Source of the DNA: a bacterium
GTDB taxonomy: Bacteria > AUK180
Direction: 5' to 3'
Length of the DNA: 28,731 nucleotides
Assembly: GCA_030622125.1 (NCBI GenBank)
Contig: JAUXGM010000008.1
Location: forward strand, 1 to 28,731
Part shown: piece after piece, positions 24,684 through 28,731 of the stretch
Layout of the letters: every line of letters starts with the position of its first letter
How positions within the stretch are numbered: the stretch's first letter is position 1
Notes under the pieces: model-generated
Told to the model about the DNA's origin: nothing
Databases searched by the model: none
The model's input: the letters and a program-made list of their open reading frames with translations, nothing else
Translations under genes and position numbers: made by a program

Positions 24684-26975
24684 ATGCTTATAATTGGATT
24701 ATTAGTTGGAGTAGTATTGCTTGTTCTACTTTTTGTTTTAGTTTTTTCATTATCCTTTTTCAATCTCTTTCATATCCTTACATCTGCTTTTCTCTTTGGA
24801 GGATTTCCGCTTTTTGCGGTTCTGGTAATTATTGAATATTTCTTTTTAAAAGGAGTAGTGAAAGAGGTAAAAAGAAAAGGTGTTCCTGCGGATCTTCCGC
24901 CCTCATTGATCAACAGAAGATTTATTAGTGATCTCTTTTTTCTTTTGCTTATTACTATCGTTTTAATATTTGGGGATAGATTGGTTCAGTATCTAATATT
25001 GAAAAAGTCATTGAACTCATTATTTACCGTAACTTCTTTAAGATCTATCTACTTTTCAGGAAGTTTTATTTTCCCGATCTATTTTGTCTATGCTACCTTT
25101 ATTTCTCTCTTTGTCTTTTTCAAAAAGAAAGGGTTATTAAATTTTATTAAGAACAAGGTATTTCCGTTGATACTTTTAATTGTCCTTATTATCGCATCTG
25201 TTTTTTTTAGATGGGACATATCTTCAAATATGATAGAAACAGTTATAAATCCGGTAATCAGAGGAAAATATTTTGAAAAGAATATTGACAGGATTAAAGA
25301 TCCGAGATTAAATTCATTATATAATCTACGTGCCGGAGAAAGTTATGTAATCTCTGCCATTAGACATAACGAAAAATTAGAAGCCGCAAAGGGCTGGAAT
25401 TATCTTCAAAAAGTTGAACATAAAAAATATAAAAATTCATTGGAATATTACAAAATAACGCTTCTTGCAGCAAGAATACTTGATAAAGAGAAAGAAATAA
25501 TAAATAGTTATGATCTGATTTTTAAGGCATACAAAAGTTTGCCGTATTCAATCTTAAATAATTTTCTCAATGATACATTGAACTTTAAAAAGCCACCATT
25601 TGAGAAAATACTGGATGTAGTAGAGAATAACAGCGAGCAGTTAAAAAATGATAAAGAAATAAACGAGGCATACAATTTTATCAGGAGTAATTTGGAAACA
25701 GATCAAACAGGATTGATTAAATATTACAATGCAAAGAAGGAAAAAAGACCCGAACGAAAAATAGCACTGCTCCATGAAATTATAGAAAGTGATACCGAAT
25801 ACCTGATCAAGGATGATGCTTATTTTTATTATATAGATGTGCTTGCAGACAGTAAACAAAAACGAACCGCATACAGTGAACTTATTAATTTTTTAACACT
25901 TTACCCTGATTCTACCTATATGAAACAGGTTGATAAGATAAAAGAGAAAATAAAATATACTACGATCTCAAACTCTGTTCTTAAAGGGAAAGATGAGCTA
26001 TTCAATATTTCTACAAGGATCGATAACGATTTTTATATTGCATCAAATAATTCCATATATCAATTTTTTCCGAATAATTTTTCTTTAAATAATCTGTTTT
26101 CTTTTAATAAGCAAGAAAATGATAATGTGGCAAAAATAATACCATTAGATAAATATTTTTGGATATTTTATTATGGCGGTAGAGTAGATATGCTTAATCT
26201 AATCACAAGGGATAGAAAACTCCTTATACAGCCCTCCGCAAGCAGCTATGTAAATCCAAGTATTAGTGTTGATCGGAATCTATATATCGGTACTATGCAA
26301 GGAATATACAAATACACAAATGATGGTAAAAAGACAAAAATGATCACAAAAAGCAACGGGCTGATCTCTTCTAAGATATATTACCTTGACAAAAAAGGTT
26401 CAACTTTATATATTGGAACAGATAATTCATTTATCCTTTATAATGAAACAAAGATGCAGCCCATATTACAAAAAGGGTATCAGGATATTATTACCCATTC
26501 CAAGTTTTCAAATTATCAATATATAAACAAGATATCCAATAATATTTATGCCTTAGCCGATCTTGGTTTTGTGAGTTATTCATTGGCAAGGAAAATGTGG
26601 AATAAGCCACTTGCATTAGGACAGTTAAAGTTTTTTGACTATGATAAGAACTACCTTGTTTTTCTTTTAAAACAGCAAGATAAAAAAAATGGATATTCCC
26701 TCTATATCTTTGGTAGAAATACGGGAAAAAAGATAAAAGAGATCTATGATATTCCATTAGGTCCCCCTTATACCTTATTGCGGCTAACCGGTGGAAGTAT
26801 CTTTCTTGCAAATGGAGAAAGAAAGGTTTTAAGGATCTCTCTCAATACCTGGAATATGGAAAAATTCAAAGGTGAGGTTGAAATGGGTGATATTATAAAT
26901 CTGGAGATCGCAGACAATTATCTTATTATGCTTCAGCCGAAATGTATAAAACTTGTTGATTTAGGAGTAAAATAG
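24684..26975 (+). CDS. Membrane protein with helical middle region and C-terminal beta-propeller-like domain
   Basis: 763 residues; I do not recognise the family. AAGGAGG lies 5 bp before the ATG. Residues 1-180 hold about five hydrophobic spans (roughly 1-25, 30-55, 80-105, 120-147, 156-176), so the protein is inner-membrane anchored. Residues 195-425 are helical, rich in Lys/Glu/Tyr, and include LINFLTLYPDSTYMKQ, which resembles a TPR unit. From about 430 the sequence turns beta-rich with recurring blade-like pieces (DRNLYIGTMQGIYKYTND, GSTLYIGTDNSFILYNET, NIYALADLGFVSYS), as in two-component-regulator or sensor propellers. The C-terminal part is most likely periplasmic. It may sense or scaffold; no catalytic motif is visible. 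It stands back-to-back with mraZ and one base before lipA. Confidence 0.85.
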   Translation: MLIIGLLVGVVLLVLLFVLVFSLSFFNLFHILTSAFLFGGFPLFAVLVIIEYFFLKGVVKEVKRKGVPADLPPSLINRRFISDLFFLLLITIVLIFGDRLVQYLILKKSLNSLFTVTSLRSIYFSGSFIFPIYFVYATFISLFVFFKKKGLLNFIKNKVFPLILLIVLIIASVFFRWDISSNMIETVINPVIRGKYFEKNIDRIKDPRLNSLYNLRAGESYVISAIRHNEKLEAAKGWNYLQKVEHKKYKNSLEYYKITLLAARILDKEKEIINSYDLIFKAYKSLPYSILNNFLNDTLNFKKPPFEKILDVVENNSEQLKNDKEINEAYNFIRSNLETDQTGLIKYYNAKKEKRPERKIALLHEIIESDTEYLIKDDAYFYYIDVLADSKQKRTAYSELINFLTLYPDSTYMKQVDKIKEKIKYTTISNSVLKGKDELFNISTRIDNDFYIASNNSIYQFFPNNFSLNNLFSFNKQENDNVAKIIPLDKYFWIFYYGGRVDMLNLITRDRKLLIQPSASSYVNPSISVDRNLYIGTMQGIYKYTNDGKKTKMITKSNGLISSKIYYLDKKGSTLYIGTDNSFILYNETKMQPILQKGYQDIITHSKFSNYQYINKISNNIYALADLGFVSYSLARKMWNKPLALGQLKFFDYDKNYLVFLLKQQDKKNGYSLYIFGRNTGKKIKEIYDIPLGPPYTLLRLTGGSIFLANGERKVLRISLNTWNMEKFKGEVEMGDIINLEIADNYLIMLQPKCIKLVDLGVK

Positions 26976-26976
26976 A

Positions 26977-27846
26977 TTGGAATTTTTAAGATGGCCTCAG
27001 TGGTTGAAGGAACATTATAAGAATAAAAAAGGTGATCCGTTTAATGTGAGTCATCTGATAAAATTAGAGGAGCTCCATACCGTTTGTCAGGAGGCACATT
27101 GCCCGAATATTAGGGAATGTTTCGGTTCCGGTAAAGCAACATTTTTGATAATGGGTAATACCTGTACAAGAAATTGTAGATTTTGTAATATTGATTCAGG
27201 TATCCCAGGTCCATTGGATTTCACGGAACTTGACCATCTCATTGAAACAATAAAGATAATGAAACTTAGATATATTGTAGTAACATCGGTTACAAGAGAT
27301 GACATTGAAGATGGCGGTGCATCATTTTTTAGTAGGCTTGCTTTCAAAATAAAACAAGAATTTGATAATGTTAATGTTGAGTTTCTCATTCCCGATTTTC
27401 AAGGGAAAGAGAAAGCAATGGAAATCCTTGCAGATGCACCATTTGAGATATTAAACCACAATATTGAAACCGTCCCAAGATTATACGCCGATGTAAGACC
27501 GCAGGCAGATTTTGAAAGATCATTAAAGGTATTACGTTTTTTTGGCAAAAAGAATTTTATAACAAAATCCGGCGTGATGGTTGGTCTTGGAGAAATGGAG
27601 AATGAGATAAAAAAAACATTTGAAAAACTAAGGGATACAGGCACCGAGATACTAACGATAGGGCAGTATCTCCAACCGTCGTTAAGGCATTATTCCGTAA
27701 AAAAATATTACACACTAAAAGAATTTGATAAATTAAGGGATATTGCTTTGGAACTTGGTTTTAAAGAAGTATTTTCAGGTCCGTTCGTAAGATCTTCTTA
27801 TATGGCGGAAACAACTAATTTAGCAAATAATAGGAGCAGCTTATGA
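26977..27846 (+). CDS. lipA: Lipoyl synthase LipA
   Basis: 289 residues with a TTG start at 26977 and GGAG about 10 bp upstream. This radical SAM enzyme inserts two sulfurs into protein-bound octanoyl groups to make lipoate for dehydrogenase complexes and the glycine cleavage system. All six cluster cysteines are present: auxiliary CX4CX5C as C37, C42, C48 and radical SAM CX3CX2C as C63, C67, C70 (CTRNCRFC). NHNIETVPRLYADVRPQADFERSL is the family block, and the RSSY motif whose Ser ligates the auxiliary cluster is at 272-275 (GPFVRSSYMAE). No lipB, lplA or dehydrogenase gene lies in the window. It ends in an ATGA overlap with the PilZ gene. Confidence 0.96.
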   Translation: MEFLRWPQWLKEHYKNKKGDPFNVSHLIKLEELHTVCQEAHCPNIRECFGSGKATFLIMGNTCTRNCRFCNIDSGIPGPLDFTELDHLIETIKIMKLRYIVVTSVTRDDIEDGGASFFSRLAFKIKQEFDNVNVEFLIPDFQGKEKAMEILADAPFEILNHNIETVPRLYADVRPQADFERSLKVLRFFGKKNFITKSGVMVGLGEMENEIKKTFEKLRDTGTEILTIGQYLQPSLRHYSVKKYYTLKEFDKLRDIALELGFKEVFSGPFVRSSYMAETTNLANNRSSL

Positions 27847-28196
27847 TTTTTGATGATTTCAAAATGATCAGAAAGGATAAAAGGTTCGGTTCAATGAACC
27901 TTACAACCGTAGAAATATACGATATTAAAAGGAATGGTATATACCAGGGAATGGGGAAAACATTAAACCTTTCTGTCGGAGGAATGCTGCTTGAGATATA
28001 TGATCAGATCCCTGTTCAATTAAATTATGGTATCACATTACAGGTTGGTTTATTCGGAAGTAATATAGTTCTGGTCAAAGGCATTGTTAAATGGCTTCAT
28101 TATTATGAGGGAAATATACGTATCGGTATACAATTTCTTCCGTTGACAAAAAAAATAAGCGATAAAATAACAAATTTTCTTGAGAAAATGGAATAG
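27843..28196 (+). CDS. PilZ domain protein (probable c-di-GMP receptor)
   Basis: 117 residues consisting of little more than one PilZ domain. Both ligand motifs are intact: RxxxR as R10-KDK-R14 and (D/N)xSxxG as N42-LSVG-G47. The following beta-strands (GIVKWLHYYEGNIRIGIQFLPL) fit the PilZ barrel, where VxW....RIGIxF is usual. It should bind cyclic di-GMP and act on motility, adhesion or exopolysaccharide; no target is adjacent except the propeller membrane protein two genes upstream. Its ATG lies inside the lipA stop, so expression is coupled to lipA. Confidence 0.9.
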   Translation: MIFDDFKMIRKDKRFGSMNLTTVEIYDIKRNGIYQGMGKTLNLSVGGMLLEIYDQIPVQLNYGITLQVGLFGSNIVLVKGIVKWLHYYEGNIRIGIQFLPLTKKISDKITNFLEKME

Positions 28197-28290
28197 GATT
28201 TTAAATAAAAGAAAAATATTTCTTATTAAAGAACTTGTTAAACTATATAATTTTAATCTTGACATTTAACTAATACACCAAAAATAAATT

Positions 28291-28448
28291 GTCATTGCCT
28301 GTCTGCGTGCGGCACGCATAGGCAGGCGAAGGGTGAGTCGAAGCCATTATTTAGCCAAGTCGAAGATGAAGCCCTGAGCAAAGTCCCGTGCAAATACGGG
28401 ATAAACTCCGGGAAAGCGTGGGGGAAACGACTGTAGCAATCTCATTTT
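28291..28448. repeat. Composite palindromic repeat: GTCATTGC ... GCAATCTCATT with inner hairpins
   Basis: The outer ends GTCATTGC (28291-28298) and GACTGTAGCAATCTCATT (about 28430-28447) look like the two halves of a dispersed repeat of the GTCATTGCGA...GCAATCTC type. Between them are a 31-bp imperfect palindrome (28297-28327, GCCTGTCTGCGTGC against GCACGCATAGGCAGGC) and a hairpin CCCGTGCAAATACGGG (28385-28400). This suggests insertion of palindromes into an older one. Confidence 0.6.
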
Positions 28449-28455
28449 TCCTCTC

Positions 28456-28512
28456 GTCATTCAGAGGGAGCCCCGTTTTAATACGGGGTAAACTCAGCGA
28501 CTGTGGAATCTA
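28456..28512. repeat. Second composite repeat: GTCATTC ... GGAATCT around a CCCCGT hairpin
   Basis: GTCATTCAGAGGGAG (28456-28470) and CGACTGTGGAATCT look like the two ends of the same broad repeat class as the element in ftsQ (GTCATTCCGAG...GAAGAATCT). A perfect hairpin CCCCGTTTTAATACGGGG (28471-28488) lies between them, followed by TAAACTC exactly as the hairpin at 28385-28400 is. Confidence 0.6.
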
Positions 28513-28525
28513 TCTTTGGAGTTTA

Positions 28526-28544
28526 CCCCGAACTTGATTCGGGG
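28526..28544. repeat. CCCCGAA hairpin
   Basis: CCCCGAACTTGATTCGGGG has 7-bp perfect arms and a CTTGA loop. GAGTTTA before it is the reverse complement of the TAAACTC that follows the hairpins at 28385 and 28471, so the three share a module in both orientations. It is followed by TTATTA, so weak terminator activity for rightward transcripts is possible. Confidence 0.65.
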
Positions 28545-28731
28545 TTATTATGAGCTTTTACAAAGTAAAAGCGTGATAATCTCATTTTTAGTTTTGGGAC
28601 ACAGTCTTGGGATGCACGATGCAAGCAACGTATGTCCCGCTTTTTCTCGGCGTACTTTCTTTTAACCTTAAATTCTATTTCCTTTGACTATATTGTTTTC
28701 GGGTAGTCTATCGTTATTTAAGGAAGAATCC

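Larger units (their letters stand above)
28197..28731. other. Non-coding, repeat-rich region at the right edge
   Basis: No convincing gene in 535 bases and no tRNA or rRNA seen. From 28291 to about 28545 the sequence is visibly richer in G+C than the surroundings and made of palindromic modules (separate entries). From 28591 to 28640 a GGGACA...TGTCCC pair encloses GATGCACGATGC, another possible palindromic repeat. CTTTTAC-AAA-GTAAAAG at 28555-28571 is a further 7-bp hairpin. TTGACA at 28259-28264 has no good -10 partner. Confidence 0.6.

Noticed and set aside
24502-24693. 63-residue plus-strand frame over the mraZ promoter region
   Set aside because: It covers the MraZ boxes and both promoters, has no RBS and overlaps the start of the well-supported 763-residue gene.
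28197-28225. AATAAAAGAAA...TTTCTTATT stem after the PilZ gene as a terminator
   Set aside because: The stem is all A/T except two pairs, has a bulge and lacks a following T-run, so it is too weak to call.
28591-28640. GGGACA...TGTCCC segment as a tRNA or small RNA gene
   Set aside because: It shows no cloverleaf elements or promoter; a palindromic repeat is the simpler reading.

Overview
This AT-rich window appears to come from a Gram-negative bacterium. It encodes a near-textbook division and cell wall (dcw) cluster, a likely outer-membrane beta-barrel protein with a signal peptide, and a MurE with the DNPR motif typical of meso-diaminopimelate peptidoglycan. Protein motifs are clearly bacterial but often divergent: FtsZ, FtsA, MurG and Ddl each deviate at normally conserved positions. 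The genome also carries several kinds of short palindromic repeats. My best guess is a poorly cultured, AT-rich lineage such as the FCB group, Cloacimonadota or WOR-3. That placement is inference; no marker gene settles it.

Left edge (1-3535, + strand): the end of a surface-polysaccharide operon, with a truncated family 2 glycosyltransferase, a GT-B glycosyltransferase and a glutamine-dependent asparagine synthetase-like amidotransferase. Next (3536-4779) comes a repeat-rich island: one small winged-helix protein with its own strong promoter, and three copies of a 28-bp repeat, each starting within about 12 bp of a stop codon.

Centre (4780-24446, - strand): one long, tightly packed or overlapping gene train. 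It reads mraZ-rsmH-ftsL-ftsI-murE-murF-mraY-murD-ftsW-murG-murC-murB-ddl-ftsQ-ftsA-ftsZ, then an outer-membrane beta-barrel protein, a 65-residue small protein, a glycosyltransferase and a methyltransferase. It covers the cytoplasmic muropeptide ligases, both lipid-linked steps (MraY, MurG), the septal polymerase pair FtsW/FtsI and the FtsQ/L/A/Z divisome core. A palindromic repeat has inserted in frame into ftsQ, flanked by a 24-bp imperfect duplication.

The intergenic region 24447-24683 holds a strong mraZ promoter with three MraZ-box-like repeats at 10-bp spacing just upstream, and a candidate divergent promoter facing the other way. The rightward operon (24684-28196) encodes an unrecognised 763-residue membrane protein with a probable beta-propeller, lipoyl synthase LipA and a PilZ (c-di-GMP receptor) protein. 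The last 535 bp (28197-28731) have no convincing gene but hold a dense, apparently nested set of GC-richer palindromic repeats.
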